53,758 bases of DNA from Polyangiaceae bacterium (GCA_020846005.1 JADLEQ010000002.1:1-53758), one strand, 5' to 3'. Shown: positions 1-10,120, numbered from the stretch's first letter. The notes: a model not told the origin generated them from the sequence alone. Made by a program: numbers and translations.

Positions 1-1
1 G

Positions 2-619
2 AGTGCGGGGGCGGGAGGGAGCGCGGGCGCGGGAGCGAGTGCGGGGGCGGGAGCGAGTGCGGGGGCGGGAGCGAGCGCGGGCGCGGGAGGGAGCGCGGGG
101 GCGGGAGCGAGTGCGGGGGCGGGAGGGAGCGCGGGCACGGGAGGGAGCGCGGGAGCGGGAGGGAGCGCGGGCGCGGGCGGCGCGTGTGGGAGCGAAGGTT
201 GCGACGACGCGAACCCGTGCACCGAGGACGTGTGCCTCCAGGGGCAGTGCGTCCATCTCGCCAACGCGAACACCTGCGAGGACGGCGATCCGTGCACCAC
301 GGGCGACACCTGCTCGAACAAGGTGTGCCAACCGGGGCCGCCCAAGGCCTGCCCCGTGAACGAGCTCTGCCAGCCCGGCACGGGCGCCTGCGCGTGTGCG
401 CCGGACGCCGTGCGGTGCAGCGGCGCGTGCAAGCTGCCGTCGGAGCGGGAGTGCATCCCGGGCAACCTCCAGGTCGATATCGACGCCTGCGGCGGCAGCC
501 GCGCCTGCCAGGCGTCGTGCGAGTGGGCCTACTCGTGCACGTCGACGCTCTACTGCCACAATCAGGTCTACTGGCGCTGCTTCGAGAACAACTGCTACTC
601 GGAGGGCGGTAGCTGCTGA
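2..619 (+). CDS. Cys-rich lipoprotein with Dicty_CTDC-type repeats (5' end outside window)
   Basis: The frame is open from the first base, so the start and signal peptide lie upstream. About 60 residues of Ser/Ala/Gly low-complexity linker (repeats such as SAGAGG) are followed by Cys-rich modules. Spacing of the CDDANPCTEDVC and CEDGDPCTTGDTC type matches the Dictyostelium CTDC repeat family, which myxobacterial surface proteins often carry. A further Cys-rich C-terminal part (ACACAPDAVRC, CQASCEWAYSC) probably forms disulphides outside the cytoplasm. By analogy with other lipoproteins in this window it was probably anchored by a lipobox Cys and held off the membrane by the linker. The linker DNA is a degenerate repeat of gcg/ggg/agc codons. 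Function unknown. Confidence 0.75.
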   Translation, partial: SAGAGGSAGAGASAGAGASAGAGASAGAGGSAGAGASAGAGGSAGTGGSAGAGGSAGAGGACGSEGCDDANPCTEDVCLQGQCVHLANANTCEDGDPCTTGDTCSNKVCQPGPPKACPVNELCQPGTGACACAPDAVRCSGACKLPSERECIPGNLQVDIDACGGSRACQASCEWAYSCTSTLYCHNQVYWRCFENNCYSEGGSC

Positions 620-730
620 GCGCCTGCGGCGACGCCACCCGGAAGCGTGCCGGCCGGCTGGTGGAACGCCGCGCGGCGTCGCCGCGCCGTCGCGCCAGGC
701 GTCTGGCATCGTTCGTGCTCCGGAGCTGAC

Positions 731-1480
731 GTGCCGCCGCCTCCATCCCTCGCAGCCGCGCTCTCACCAGCGGCGTCCCCGGAGGTCTTGGCCGGGCGCG
801 GGCTCACGAAAGTCTATCGCATGGGGGAGGTGGACGTGCACGCCTTGCGGGGAGTCGACGTGGAGCTACGCGAGGGAGAGATGGTCGTGCTGCTCGGCCC
901 GTCCGGCAGCGGGAAGAGCACGCTGCTCAACATCCTGGGCGGCCTCGACACCCCCACCGAGGGGACCCTACGGCACCGGGGGGCGCCGCTCCACGATGCG
1001 GGCCCGGGCGAGCTCACCCGCTACCGGCGGGAGCACGTCGGGTTCGTCTTCCAGTTCTACAACCTGCTCCCCGGGCTCACCGCGCTCGAGAACGTCGCCT
1101 TGGTGACCGACATCGCGGCCGACCCCTTCGAGCCGGAGGACGCGCTCGCGCTCGTCGGCCTCGCGGACCGGTTGCACCACTTCCCGGCCCAGCTCTCCGG
1201 CGGAGAGCAGCAGCGCGTCGCGATCGCACGCGCGGTAGCGAAGAACCCGGAGGTGCTGCTCTGCGACGAGCCGACCGGCGCCCTCGACTACGCGACCGGC
1301 GTGCAGGTGCTCGAGGTGATCGAGCGCGTGAACCGAGAGCTCGGGACCACCACGGCCGTGATCACGCACAACGCGGCCGTCGCGAGCCTGGCGGACCGCG
1401 TGCTCACGCTCGCCGACGGCCGCCTCGCGCGGGAGGATCGCAACGCGACGCGCGCGGCCCCTCGCGACATCCGGTGGTGA
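731..1480 (+). CDS. ABC transporter ATP-binding protein (MacB/LolD-type)
   Basis: The cytoplasmic ATPase of a tripartite export system. From the GTG at 731 the protein has 249 residues. It shows Walker [10 protein letters not shown] (about residues 56-64), signature [14 protein letters not shown] (about 154), Walker [13 protein letters not shown] (about 176-187) and an H-loop His in VITHN. FNQY-type '[17 protein letters not shown]' follows the Q-loop pattern of the LolD/MacB/FtsE family. The 731 GTG has GGAG five bases upstream. A start at 647 would add an Arg/Ala-rich stretch with no family similarity. Its stop overlaps the start of the permease gene (GTGA), and a membrane-fusion gene follows, so the three are almost certainly one operon. 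The substrate cannot be read from sequence. Confidence 0.93.
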   Translation: MPPPPSLAAALSPAASPEVLAGRGLTKVYRMGEVDVHALRGVDVELREGEMVVLLGPSGSGKSTLLNILGGLDTPTEGTLRHRGAPLHDAGPGELTRYRREHVGFVFQFYNLLPGLTALENVALVTDIAADPFEPEDALALVGLADRLHHFPAQLSGGEQQRVAIARAVAKNPEVLLCDEPTGALDYATGVQVLEVIERVNRELGTTTAVITHNAAVASLADRVLTLADGRLAREDRNATRAAPRDIRW

Positions 1481-3858
1481 GCGCCATGCCAGGGCCCGCC
1501 CTCCGCTCCAAGCTGCTTCGCGACCTGGTCCGCCTCCGCGGGCAGGCGCTCACGATCGCGCTGGTCGTGGCGTGCGGCGTCTCGAGCTTCGTCGCCTTGC
1601 GGAGCGCCTACGCGTCCCTGGTCGCGTCGGCGGCGACGTACTACGAGCGGCAGCGCTTCGCCGACGTGTTCGCGCGCCTCGAGCGCGCCCCAGCCGCGGT
1701 CGCGGAGCGCCTGGCGCGCGTCCCCGGGGTCGCCCAGGTCGAGGTCCGGGTGGTCGAGGCGATCACGGTGCCGCTCGCGGGGCTCGCCCAGCCCGCGGTC
1801 GGCACGCTCGTGTCGCTCCCGGACACCGGGACCGCCGCGCTGAACGTGGTGCACGTCGCGCGCGGTCGCGCGCCGGATCCCGAGCGCCCGGAGGAGATCC
1901 TCGTGCTCGACGCCTTCGCCGAGGCGCACGGCTTGAGCCCGGGCGACTCGCTCCCGATCGTGATCGACGGCCGGCGCCGCGAGCTCGTCATCGCCGGGAC
2001 GGCGCTCAGCCCGGAGCACGTCTTCACGGTGCCCCCGGGGGCGATGAGCCACGACCCGAAGCAGATCGTGGTCGCGTGGGCGCCCCGGCGCGCCGTGGCC
2101 GCGGCCGTCCGCATGGAGGGCGCGTTCAACGACGCCGCCTTCCGCCTGCAGCCGGGCGCGTCGGAGCCGGCCGCGCTCACCGAGATCGATCGGGTGCTCG
2201 CGCCGTACGGGACGATGGGCGCGGTGCCGCGCGCTCGACAGTCGTCTCACGCCGTGGTCGCCGGCGAGCTCGAGCAACTCCGGAGCATGGCGACGTTCGT
2301 CCCGTTCCTGTTCGCGTTCGTGGCGGCGTTCCTCCTCCACGTGGTGCTGTCGCGGCTGGTGCTGCTGCAGCGCGGCCAGATCGCGACGCTGAAGGCGGTC
2401 GGGTACGAGGATCGGGCGATCGGCTGGCACTACGCGCAGCTCGTCGGCGCCATCGTCGCCGTCGGGATCGCGCTCGGCCTCGGCGCGGGCGCCTGGCTCG
2501 GCGAGGCGATGGTCGAGATGTACACCGGGCGCTACTTCCGTTTCCCCTCGCCGTCGTACCGGTTGGATCTCGGCACGCTGGGGATCGGGGTCGGGATCAG
2601 CCTGGCCGCGGCGGCGCTCGGGGCAGGTGGCGCGGTGCGCCAGGTCGTCCGGCTGCCCCCCGCCGAGGCGATGCAGCCGCCGGCGCCGGCGCGCCCCAGG
2701 CGCTCCGTGCTCGAGCGACTCGGCTTCGGGCGGGCGCTCGGGGCGGGCGCGCTGCGCATCGCGCGCGAGATCGAGCGTCGGCCCGTGCGCACGCTGCTCT
2801 CGACGATCGGGATCTCGTTCTGCGTCGCGATCGCGGTGGTCGCGGGGTTCTGGTCGGACGCCACCGACTTCATGCTCGACGTGCAGTTCCACGGGGCGAT
2901 GCGCGAGGACGTGACCGTCACGTTCACGCGGCCGCTGCCACGCGGCGTGCTCGGCGAGCTCCGCGGGCTGCCGGGCGTCCGCCGCGCCGAGGGGCTCGCG
3001 CAGGCCCCGGTGCGGTTCCGCGTCGCCCACCGCCACCGCGATGGCCTACTCGCCGCCCATGAGCCCTCGAGCGAGCTGCGCCGGTGGCTCGACGCGCGAG
3101 GCGCGCCGCTCTCGCTCCCGCCGACAGGGGTGGTGCTCGGCGCGAAGCTCGCCGAGGTGCTGGGCGTCCGGGTGGGCGACGTGGTCACGATCGAGGCGAA
3201 GGCCGGCGAGCGACGCACCGCCGCGCTCACCGTCAGCGGCCTCGCCGACGAGGCGTTCGGGCTGCAGGGGCACGTGCACCCGGCGACCCTCACGGGGCTG
3301 ATCGGCGGCGAGGGCGCCGTCGAGGCGGCGCTCCTCCGCGTCGACTCCGCCGCGCTCGGCGAGGTGCTCGCGCGCCTGCGCGCCGCTCCGTGGACGGCCG
3401 CGGTCGCTCGCCCCGGCACCGTCCGCCAGCAGTTCGAGGAGCAGAGCGGCGGCATCCTGCGTGTGTACACGCTGCTGCTCGTGGGGTTCGCCGCGGTGAT
3501 CGCCGTCGGGGTCGTGTACAACGACGCCCGAATCGCGCTGTCCCAGCGGAGCAGAGATTTCGCCAGCCTGCGGGTGCTGGGCTTCACCCGGGGTGAGGTC
3601 GCGCGCATGCTCGCCGCAGAGCTGACCGTGCAGGTCGTCTTGGCGCTGCCGCTCGGGCTGGTCCTCGGCAGCGGGCTGGTCGACGCGCTGATCTCGACGG
3701 TCGACGCCGAGACCTACCGCCTGCCCGCCCTGATCTCCGTCCGCACCTACGCGTTCGCGGCGAGCATCACGCTGGTGGCCGCGGTGGCGAGCTTCCTGCT
3801 CGTGCGCCGTCGCCTCGACGCGCTCGATCTCATCGGGGTCTTGAAGACCCGGGAGTGA
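1477..3858 (+). CDS. FtsX-like ABC transporter permease
   Basis: Membrane subunit of the exporter, about 793 residues. It has an N-terminal membrane segment ([18 protein letters not shown]), a large extracytoplasmic domain, a central group of helices ([18 protein letters not shown] onward), a second extracytoplasmic region and C-terminal helices. This is the duplicated FtsX/MacB-like plan of about 800-residue permeases. The ATTLKAVGY-like segment ([16 protein letters not shown]) and [14 protein letters not shown] are the cytoplasmic coupling motifs expected in FtsX domains. Start choice is open: GTG 1474, GTG 1477 and ATG 1486 are all in frame. The GTGA overlap with the ATPase stop favours 1477. 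Three bases separate its stop from the adaptor gene. Substrate unknown. Confidence 0.9.
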   Translation: MSAMPGPALRSKLLRDLVRLRGQALTIALVVACGVSSFVALRSAYASLVASAATYYERQRFADVFARLERAPAAVAERLARVPGVAQVEVRVVEAITVPLAGLAQPAVGTLVSLPDTGTAALNVVHVARGRAPDPERPEEILVLDAFAEAHGLSPGDSLPIVIDGRRRELVIAGTALSPEHVFTVPPGAMSHDPKQIVVAWAPRRAVAAAVRMEGAFNDAAFRLQPGASEPAALTEIDRVLAPYGTMGAVPRARQSSHAVVAGELEQLRSMATFVPFLFAFVAAFLLHVVLSRLVLLQRGQIATLKAVGYEDRAIGWHYAQLVGAIVAVGIALGLGAGAWLGEAMVEMYTGRYFRFPSPSYRLDLGTLGIGVGISLAAAALGAGGAVRQVVRLPPAEAMQPPAPARPRRSVLERLGFGRALGAGALRIAREIERRPVRTLLSTIGISFCVAIAVVAGFWSDATDFMLDVQFHGAMREDVTVTFTRPLPRGVLGELRGLPGVRRAEGLAQAPVRFRVAHRHRDGLLAAHEPSSELRRWLDARGAPLSLPPTGVVLGAKLAEVLGVRVGDVVTIEAKAGERRTAALTVSGLADEAFGLQGHVHPATLTGLIGGEGAVEAALLRVDSAALGEVLARLRAAPWTAAVARPGTVRQQFEEQSGGILRVYTLLLVGFAAVIAVGVVYNDARIALSQRSRDFASLRVLGFTRGEVARMLAAELTVQVVLALPLGLVLGSGLVDALISTVDAETYRLPALISVRTYAFAASITLVAAVASFLLVRRRLDALDLIGVLKTRE

Positions 3859-3861
3859 CCC

Positions 3862-5124
3862 ATGAACGACACGCCCGTCTCCGCCGCCACCGGCACGCTC
3901 TCCTCCCTCCCCCGCAAGCGGCGCCCCGCCTCGGCCGCGCGGTGGGTGCGCCGCCTCTTCGGCGGCGCGCTCGCGCTGGCCGCCGCGACCGCCCTGGTGC
4001 TCGCGCTCCTGCCGGCGCCGCTGGCGGTCGAGACGGCGACGGTCGACCGTGGGCCGCTCGTCGTGACGGTGGACGAGGACGGTCGGACGCGCGTCATGAA
4101 CCGCCACGTCGTCTCGGCGCCGCTCGGCGGCAACGTCGCACGGATCGAGCTGCGCGCCGGGGACACCCTCCGACAGGGTGACGTGCTCGCCCGCGTGGTC
4201 CCGCTCGAGGCGCCCCTCCTCGACCCGCGATCGCGCGATCAGGCCCAGGCGCGGCTCTCCGCGGCCGAGGCCGCGCGGCGCCAGGTGAGGGCGGGGGTGG
4301 ACCGCGCGCGGCTCGCCGCGGACTACGCGCGGCGCGAGGCGGAGCGCACGCGCCGGATGGTGGCTCAGGGCGCGGTCGTCGGCGCGGAGGCGGATCGCGC
4401 GTCGCTCGAGGAGCGGAGCCGCAACGCCGATCTCGCTGCGGCGGAGTTCGGTGTGAAGGTGGCCGACTACGAGGTCGCGATGGCGCGGGCGTCGCTCGGG
4501 GCGCTGAAGGCGCGGCGGGACGAGCGCGAGGAGTCCCTGGTGGTCCCGAGCCCGATCGCCGGACAGGTGCTCGCCGTCCTCCACCCGAACGAGGGCGTCG
4601 TGCAGCCGGGGACGCCGCTGCTGGAGGTCGGGGACCCGGCCGCGCTCGAGATCGTGGTCGATGTCCTCACCGCCGACGCCGTGCGCATCACGCCCGGCGC
4701 GCGGGTGACGCTCGAGCGCTGGGGTGGCGCGCCGCTCGCGGCGCGGGTCCGCATCGTCGAGCCGTCGGCGTTCACCCGGGTGTCGGCGCTCGGGGTCGAG
4801 GAGCAGCGCGTCAACGTCGTCGTCGATCTCGACGAGCCCTACGAGCGGTGGTCGCGCCTGCGCGACGGCTACCGCGTAGAGGCGAAGATCGTCGTCTGGG
4901 AGGCGGCCGAGGTGGCGCGCGTCCCCGCGGGGGCGCTCTTTCGGAGCGGCGCGGAGTGGGCGGCGTTCGTGATCCGAGACGGTCGCGCCGTGCGCACCCG
5001 CGTGGAGATCGCGCACGACGACGGCTCGCTCGTCGAGGTGCTGTCCGGCGTCGCGCCCGGCGACCACGTGATCGTCCACCCGAGCGACCGCGTGCGCGAC
5101 GGCGTCCGGGTGGAGCCGCGCTGA
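3862..5124 (+). CDS. HlyD/MacA-like membrane-fusion adaptor protein
   Basis: Periplasmic adaptor of the exporter, 420 residues. After a basic N-terminus one membrane anchor is seen at about residues 34-52 (GGALALAAATALVLALL). A barrel-sandwich half (VSAPLGGNVARIELRAGDTL), an Ala/Arg/Glu-rich helical hairpin (about 125-220), a second lipoyl half (VPSPIAGQVLAVLHPNEGVV), a beta-barrel (LEIVVDVLTADAVRITPG) and a membrane-proximal domain (VRTRVEIAHDDGSLVEVLSG) follow. This is the standard order of RND/MacA adaptors. It sits three bases after the permease gene, so ATPase, permease and adaptor form a MacAB-like unit. No outer-membrane TolC gene lies in the window, so that partner is probably encoded elsewhere. 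Confidence 0.92.
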   Translation: MNDTPVSAATGTLSSLPRKRRPASAARWVRRLFGGALALAAATALVLALLPAPLAVETATVDRGPLVVTVDEDGRTRVMNRHVVSAPLGGNVARIELRAGDTLRQGDVLARVVPLEAPLLDPRSRDQAQARLSAAEAARRQVRAGVDRARLAADYARREAERTRRMVAQGAVVGAEADRASLEERSRNADLAAAEFGVKVADYEVAMARASLGALKARRDEREESLVVPSPIAGQVLAVLHPNEGVVQPGTPLLEVGDPAALEIVVDVLTADAVRITPGARVTLERWGGAPLAARVRIVEPSAFTRVSALGVEEQRVNVVVDLDEPYERWSRLRDGYRVEAKIVVWEAAEVARVPAGALFRSGAEWAAFVIRDGRAVRTRVEIAHDDGSLVEVLSGVAPGDHVIVHPSDRVRDGVRVEPR

Positions 5125-5192
5125 GCCGCGTCGCGCCGGCCCGAGCGCTCTGGCCCCTTGCACCGGCCCGATCGGCGTGGCACCGACTCCGC

Positions 5193-6542
5193 ATGGTGGC
5201 GAAGCTTCGCGGTTGGTCTCTCCTCGTCGGCTCGTGGTTCGTCGGCTCGTGGTTCGTCGGCTCGTGGTGCGTCGGCGCGTGGTGCGTCGGCTCGTCGGTG
5301 GCGCTCGCGGCGTGCTCGGACGCGAGCGGCACGGCGAAGGGCGGCGGCTCCACCGGGGGCACGTCCGGCGGCGGGACGGGCGGCGGCGGGGGCGCGGCGG
5401 CCTCGGGCGGCCTCGGCGGCGGCGGCTTCGGCGCGCTCGGAGGAGGCGGCGGCTCGGGCGGCGGCGGCGGATACTCCGATCCGGGCGCGCGCCTCACCGA
5501 GACCCCGGCCTGTACGCCCGCGGATCCGAGCGTCGACTCGGACCTCGACGGCACGAGCACGGCAGACGGCGACTGCAACGACTGCTCTCGCCAGATCGGG
5601 CCCAACGCGATCGACTGGCCGGGCAACGGCGTCGACGAGGACTGCAGCGGCACGGCCGACGACGACGCCGCGTGCGACGAGATCGCCGGCGCCCTCGCGA
5701 GCGACGACGCGTGGGCGGCGGCGGCGGCGATCGGGCTCTGCAAGCGCGCGACGGCGACCGGCTGGGGCGTCGTCGAGGCGCGGTACGTGAAGGCGGACGG
5801 CTCCCCCGGCATGTCCCCGATGAGCCACGGCCTGCTGGAGACGTTCGGGTCGCTGACGCCGCGCGCGGGCGCGTCGATGCTCGCGCTGTCGAGCGGCACG
5901 GCGCGCGCGCCGGGGCAGACGGGCTACCAGGCGCCCGCTGGTGCTCCCGGCGCCAACCCGCCCGGCGGTTCGAACCTGGGCACCCGCTGCCCGTTCCCTC
6001 CAGGGTATCCCATCGCGGCGGAGGGCTGCGGGATCCCGCCGGAGGACGGCGAGGCCTTCGACTCGGCGGCGCTCGAGCTGCTGATCCGCGTGCCCACGAA
6101 CGCGAACGCCCTCGGCTTCGATTTCGACTTCTTCACCACGGAGTACCCAGCGTGGGTCTGTGACCAGTACAATGACCTCTTCGCGACGTTCTTCGATCCG
6201 GCCCCGGCAGGCGCGCTCTCGGGGAACGTCTCGTTCGACTCGGATCGCAACCCGATCAGCGTGAACTCCGGCCTGCTCGCGGTCTGCCAGCCGGGGCAGA
6301 ACACCCTCGGCGCGCCGTTCCCCTGCCCGGGCGGCCCCGGTGAGCTCGCGACCACGGGCTACGACTCCGGCGCCGCCACGGGCTGGGTCCGCTCCCACGC
6401 GTTCGTCCCCCCAGGGCAGACGGTCCGCGTCCGCTTCACCGTGTGGGACACGGCGGACTGGATGCTCGACTCCCTCGTGCTCCTCGACCACGCCGCGTTC
6501 GACGTGGACGGCAGCGCGCCGGAGACGAGCCCGGTGCGCTGA
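5193..6542 (+). CDS. Lipoprotein with MopE-like metal-binding motif and choice-of-anchor domain
   Basis: A 449-residue predicted lipoprotein. The signal peptide ends in a lipobox (VALAACSD) and contains an in-frame tandem repeat of VGSWF-like units (see repeat 5226-5300). A Gly/Ser linker follows, then a MopE-type metal-binding motif at about residues 107-150 (DSDLDG, DGDCNDC, NGVDEDCSGTADDD). The C-terminal half (LLIRVPTNANALGFDFDFFT, SLVLLDHAAF) resembles the 'choice-of-anchor' beta-sandwich domains of myxobacterial surface proteins. The ATG at 5193 was chosen because it directly precedes the signal peptide; the longer open frame upstream is a shadow of the adaptor gene. Probable role at the cell surface; ligand unknown. 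Confidence 0.85.
   Translation: MVAKLRGWSLLVGSWFVGSWFVGSWCVGAWCVGSSVALAACSDASGTAKGGGSTGGTSGGGTGGGGGAAASGGLGGGGFGALGGGGGSGGGGGYSDPGARLTETPACTPADPSVDSDLDGTSTADGDCNDCSRQIGPNAIDWPGNGVDEDCSGTADDDAACDEIAGALASDDAWAAAAAIGLCKRATATGWGVVEARYVKADGSPGMSPMSHGLLETFGSLTPRAGASMLALSSGTARAPGQTGYQAPAGAPGANPPGGSNLGTRCPFPPGYPIAAEGCGIPPEDGEAFDSAALELLIRVPTNANALGFDFDFFTTEYPAWVCDQYNDLFATFFDPAPAGALSGNVSFDSDRNPISVNSGLLAVCQPGQNTLGAPFPCPGGPGELATTGYDSGAATGWVRSHAFVPPGQTVRVRFTVWDTADWMLDSLVLLDHAAFDVDGSAPETSPVR
5226..5300 (+). repeat. Five 15-bp tandem repeats inside a signal-peptide coding region
   Basis: Five consecutive units of gtcggctcgtggttc and variants begin at 5226, 5241, 5256, 5271 and 5286. They encode VGSWF, VGSWF, VGSWC, VGAWC and VGSSV, which together form the hydrophobic core of the lipoprotein signal peptide. 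The first two units are identical; the others differ by one or a few bases. Confidence 0.95.
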
Positions 6543-6575
6543 CCCGGCGAGGAGCGCGGACGGCGCCGCGGCGCC

Positions 6576-8507
6576 TCACGAGCGGACCAGATCCAACAGC
6601 ACGCGCGCGAGCTCGGCGCCGCGGATCGGCTTGTGAACGACCGCGTCGGCCACCTCGCCGTCGCCGGGCGGCACCTCCTGACCGGTGAACCACACCAAGC
6701 GAGCCGAGGGGACGAGCGCCCGGAGCTCGGCGAGGAGGTTCGCGCCGCTCACGCCCGGGAGCGAGCGGTCGAGCAGCACCACGTCGGGCGGCTCGCGCTG
6801 CGCCTCTTGGCGCGCCGACTCCGCGTCCGCCACCGCTCGCACGCTGCAGCCCTCCAGCGCCAGGACCTCCGGGATGACGCGGCGGACGAGCGGCTCATCG
6901 TCGACGAGGAGCACCCGCAGGCGCGCCGGCGGCTGGCGCGACGGGCGGATCGTCTCCGGGGCGGCGACCGGCGCGTCCGCGACGGGGAGCACCACGCTCA
7001 CGGTGGTGCCGCGCCCTGGCGCCGTCTCGACGTCGATGCGGCCGCCCAGGCCCCGCGCGACGGCGTAGCTGGTCGCGAGCCCGAGCCCCGTCCCGCGGCC
7101 CACACCCTTGCTGGTGAAGAACGGCACGAACAGGTGGCGCAGCGCCTCCTCGCTCATGCCGGTACCCTCGTCCCGCACGGCGAGGACCGCGTGACGGCGC
7201 GCCCCGCCTCCCGCTGCGGTCGTCGTCCCTACGCGGAGCGTGACGACGACGCGCGATCGCCCCCGCCCGGCGGCCACCACGGCGTCGCGCGCGTTCAGCA
7301 GCAGGTTCATCAAGACCTGCTCGAGATCCGCCTCGTCGCTCGCGACGAGCACGCCCGGCGTCACCTCCTCGGCGCACACCTCGATGCGCGAGCCGAAGGT
7401 CCGCTGACACATGGCGACGACCCGGTGCACCAGCGCGGAGAGATCGCACGGCCCGGCGGCGCGAGGGCGCCGCTGGCCCGCGAACGTCATCAGCTTCCGG
7501 ACCAGGTCGGCCGCGCGCTCCGCGGCGCCCAGCGCGTCGTCGACCAGGCCGTGGTGCGTCTCCGGCACCACCTCACGGAGGAGCTCCACCGTGGGCATCA
7601 GCGCCATCAGCATGTTGTTGAAGTTGTGGGCGACCCCGGCCGTGAGCCGGCCGATCGACTCGAGCTTCTGGGCGTGGCGCAGCTCCTCCTCGAGCCGCCG
7701 CTGCTCGGTGATGTCCAGGTTCCCACCCAGGATCCCGATGGGCCGACCGTCCGCGGCGCGCTCCATCTCCCCCACCGTGAGCATCCAGCGCACCTCGCCG
7801 TCCGGCCGGACGATGCGATGCGGGATCGGGTCGAACATCCCGGTCGCCATCGCGCGTGCGCCTGCTGCGTCGACCGCCTTCCGATCGTCGGGGTGCACGG
7901 CCTGGGCGACGTAGTCCTGGAGGGACAGCGGCGCTTCGCGCCCGAGGGCGCGGCGCATCGCGTCGTCCCAGAGCAGCTCGCCCGTCTCCAGATCCCAGCT
8001 CCACAGCCCGAGGCCGGTCGCGCGGAGGGCGATCCGCAGCCGACGCTCCACGCGCTCGAGAGAGCGATCCCGCTCGCGGAGCGCCGAGGTGTCGAGCGCG
8101 ACGAAGCACCCCTCGAGGCGGCCGTCGGCGTGTCGGACGGGCGCCACGAACACCTGATAGGGGCTGTGCGCGCCGCCCGGCCCCGGCCCGAGCGTCTCGT
8201 AGCTGCGCGGCTCACCGGTCGCGAACGCCTCCTCCACGCACCGGCGCGCCAGCGGGCGATCCGCCGCGTCGATGAACTCGAGCGCCGGCTGCCCGAGGTA
8301 CTCATCCGGCGCGTGCCCGGGTTGGAACCGGTTCACGTAGAGGATGCGGAGCTGGTCGTCGAAGCGGACGATGTAGACCGGCAACGCTTGGAGCAGCGCC
8401 TCGAGGAACGCGGGGGCCTCCGCCGGGGAGGCGGCCGGGGTGACAGGGCGGCCCGGCGCTTCGGTACCGGGAGCGGTGGGCGGCGAGGCGTCGTGGGGAC
8501 CGCTCAT
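6576..8507 (-). CDS. PAS-domain hybrid histidine kinase/response regulator
   Basis: A 643-residue soluble hybrid sensor kinase with no evident membrane helix. Two PAS-type regions are seen at about 35-140 and 155-280, the second with a PAC-like tail (GRPIGILGGNLDITEQRR). The phospho-acceptor His, about residue 293, lies in TAGVAHNFNNML. The ATPase domain has an N box (LMNLLLNARDAV), G1 (VRDEGTGM) and G2 (GVGRGTGLGLATSYAV). A C-terminal receiver domain starts with VLLVDDEPLVRR and carries its acceptor Asp in VVLLDRSLPG (about 579) and a Lys in VVHKP. It lies 44 bp downstream of the GMC oxidoreductase gene on the same strand, so co-transcription is possible. The signal is unknown; PAS domains may bind a cofactor or small ligand. 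Confidence 0.93.
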   Translation of the reverse strand: MSGPHDASPPTAPGTEAPGRPVTPAASPAEAPAFLEALLQALPVYIVRFDDQLRILYVNRFQPGHAPDEYLGQPALEFIDAADRPLARRCVEEAFATGEPRSYETLGPGPGGAHSPYQVFVAPVRHADGRLEGCFVALDTSALRERDRSLERVERRLRIALRATGLGLWSWDLETGELLWDDAMRRALGREAPLSLQDYVAQAVHPDDRKAVDAAGARAMATGMFDPIPHRIVRPDGEVRWMLTVGEMERAADGRPIGILGGNLDITEQRRLEEELRHAQKLESIGRLTAGVAHNFNNMLMALMPTVELLREVVPETHHGLVDDALGAAERAADLVRKLMTFAGQRRPRAAGPCDLSALVHRVVAMCQRTFGSRIEVCAEEVTPGVLVASDEADLEQVLMNLLLNARDAVVAAGRGRSRVVVTLRVGTTTAAGGGARRHAVLAVRDEGTGMSEEALRHLFVPFFTSKGVGRGTGLGLATSYAVARGLGGRIDVETAPGRGTTVSVVLPVADAPVAAPETIRPSRQPPARLRVLLVDDEPLVRRVIPEVLALEGCSVRAVADAESARQEAQREPPDVVLLDRSLPGVSGANLLAELRALVPSARLVWFTGQEVPPGDGEVADAVVHKPIRGAELARVLLDLVRS

Positions 8508-8551
8508 GGATCGCGGACGGTATCACCACGGCCGACCGCCGGGCCAGAACC

Positions 8552-10120
8552 TCAACCCATGCGGCGCAGGATCCCCTCGGCGGCGACGTGGCTGAACGCC
8601 ATGATGGTCTCGGACGGATCGACCGAGACGGCGGTCGGGAAGACGCTCGGATCGCAGACGTACAACCCACGGACGGCGTGGACCTCGTGGCTCGAGTCCA
8701 CGACGCTGGTGCTCGGATCCCTGCCCATGCGGCACATCCCGGCGGGGTGCGGACACGCGAACGTCATCGAGCCCGTACGGAGGTCGACGGTGTCGAGCCG
8801 CGAGAGCTCCTTCAGCTCGGAGATCCGCGTACCGGCCGGGTCGGGCACGATGACCTCGCCAGCGCCAGCGTGCAACAGGACGGTCGCCTCCTTCTTCAGC
8901 GCGTCGCGGACGGTGAGCTCATCCGCGGCCCCGAGGGACCAGCGCCAGATCGGCTCGCCCTCGCCGTCGAGGCGCACCGAGCCGCTCCCGAGATCGTCGA
9001 TCCACGCGATCGCGCTCCCGATGCGCGGCGCGGCCTCCATGAGGCGGCGGTGCTCGGCGCCGAACCCGGGCAGGAGCGCGGCGAGCGTCGCGGGGGGGAG
9101 CTGGTTCGGGTGGAGGAGGTAGCCGCCCTCGACGTAGCGCCCGCGGTCGAACGTGTGCAGCCGGTACTTCATCGAGCCGACCGCCGCCGGGATCCCGCGC
9201 CAGAGCACGACCTCCCGGTCGAAGAGGCCGAAGAGCTGGGGGCAGGGGTTCATCTGGAGGTTCCGCCCGAGCTGGCCGGACGGGTTCGGCACGTTGGAAC
9301 GCAGCAGCAGCGGCGCGGTGGCGAACCCGCCCGCCGCGACGATGACCACCTTCGCGCGCACCTCGAGCCGGTGACCGTTCGGCCGTGTCGTCCGGCGGTC
9401 GAGGAAGCGCGCTGCGACACCCACGGCGCGCCCTCCCTCGATCAGCACGCGCTCCACGTCGCAGTCGGCGAAGAGCCGGGCGCCGCTCGCGAGCGCCGCG
9501 GGCAGGTGCGTGACGAGCTGGCTCTGCTTGCCGTCGTAGGCGCAGCCCTGCATGCAGTAGCCGGAGTCGATGCAGCGATCGTCGCGAGCCTGCACGACCG
9601 GCTCCCACTCGATGCCGGCCCTCTCCGCGCCCTCGACGAACAGCCGGTTCATCGCGTTGCGCCGCCGAGGGGGCGCGGGGTGGGCGTTCAGCGTCTGCTC
9701 GACGAGCTCGAACCAAGGCCGGAGGTGGTCCTCGGTGTGTCCCTCGACGCCGTGCTCGCGCTCCCACCGGTCGAGGCGATCCTTCGGCGCGCGCCAGGTG
9801 TCGGCCCAGTAGTGCACCGACGCGCCCCCGACGCAGCCCCCGTAGGTGAGCGCGCCCTGGCCGTTCTCGGTGGTGTGGAGCCCGCGCCCGCCGTCGATGC
9901 GCGCGAACATGTCGTCCTCGCGCTGGTCGAAGTCCCGGCGCCGAGGCAGGTAGAGGCCGCCACGCTCGAGCATCAGCACGGACTTTCCGGCCCGCGCGAG
10001 GTCGAGCCCGGCGACCGCCGCGCCGCACCCGCTCCCCACGATCACCACGTCCACCTCCTCGCGCATCGAGGCGAGGACTCGGTCCGCCTCGAGCACCCGG
10101 TCCATCACGGCGTCATCCAT
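8552..10120 (-). CDS. GMC family oxidoreductase (module 1)
   Basis: FAD-dependent alcohol or sugar oxidoreductase, 522 residues. The Rossmann FAD site is VDVVIVGSGCGAAVAGLDLA (about residues 24-43) with ERGG after it. A Cys-containing segment YCMQGCAYDGKQ is typical of bacterial GMC enzymes paired with a subunit-3-like protein. The C-terminal catalytic region has FACPHPAGMCRMG and DPSVFPTAVSVDPSETIMA. The ATG at 10120 is used: it overlaps the stop of the upstream small-subunit gene by eight bases (ATGGATGA), a sign of translational coupling. The longer frame to 10369 only shadows that gene. The partner has a Tat signal, so the complex may work outside the cytoplasm by co-export; this is inference. 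Substrate unknown. Confidence 0.92.
   Translation of the reverse strand: MDDAVMDRVLEADRVLASMREEVDVVIVGSGCGAAVAGLDLARAGKSVLMLERGGLYLPRRRDFDQREDDMFARIDGGRGLHTTENGQGALTYGGCVGGASVHYWADTWRAPKDRLDRWEREHGVEGHTEDHLRPWFELVEQTLNAHPAPPRRRNAMNRLFVEGAERAGIEWEPVVQARDDRCIDSGYCMQGCAYDGKQSQLVTHLPAALASGARLFADCDVERVLIEGGRAVGVAARFLDRRTTRPNGHRLEVRAKVVIVAAGGFATAPLLLRSNVPNPSGQLGRNLQMNPCPQLFGLFDREVVLWRGIPAAVGSMKYRLHTFDRGRYVEGGYLLHPNQLPPATLAALLPGFGAEHRRLMEAAPRIGSAIAWIDDLGSGSVRLDGEGEPIWRWSLGAADELTVRDALKKEATVLLHAGAGEVIVPDPAGTRISELKELSRLDTVDLRTGSMTFACPHPAGMCRMGRDPSTSVVDSSHEVHAVRGLYVCDPSVFPTAVSVDPSETIMAFSHVAAEGILRRMG

Noticed and set aside
2532-5163. Large antisense open frames over the exporter operon
   Set aside because: They show only Arg/Ala/Pro-rich composition, no start context and no family motifs, as expected for the strand opposite to GC-rich genes.
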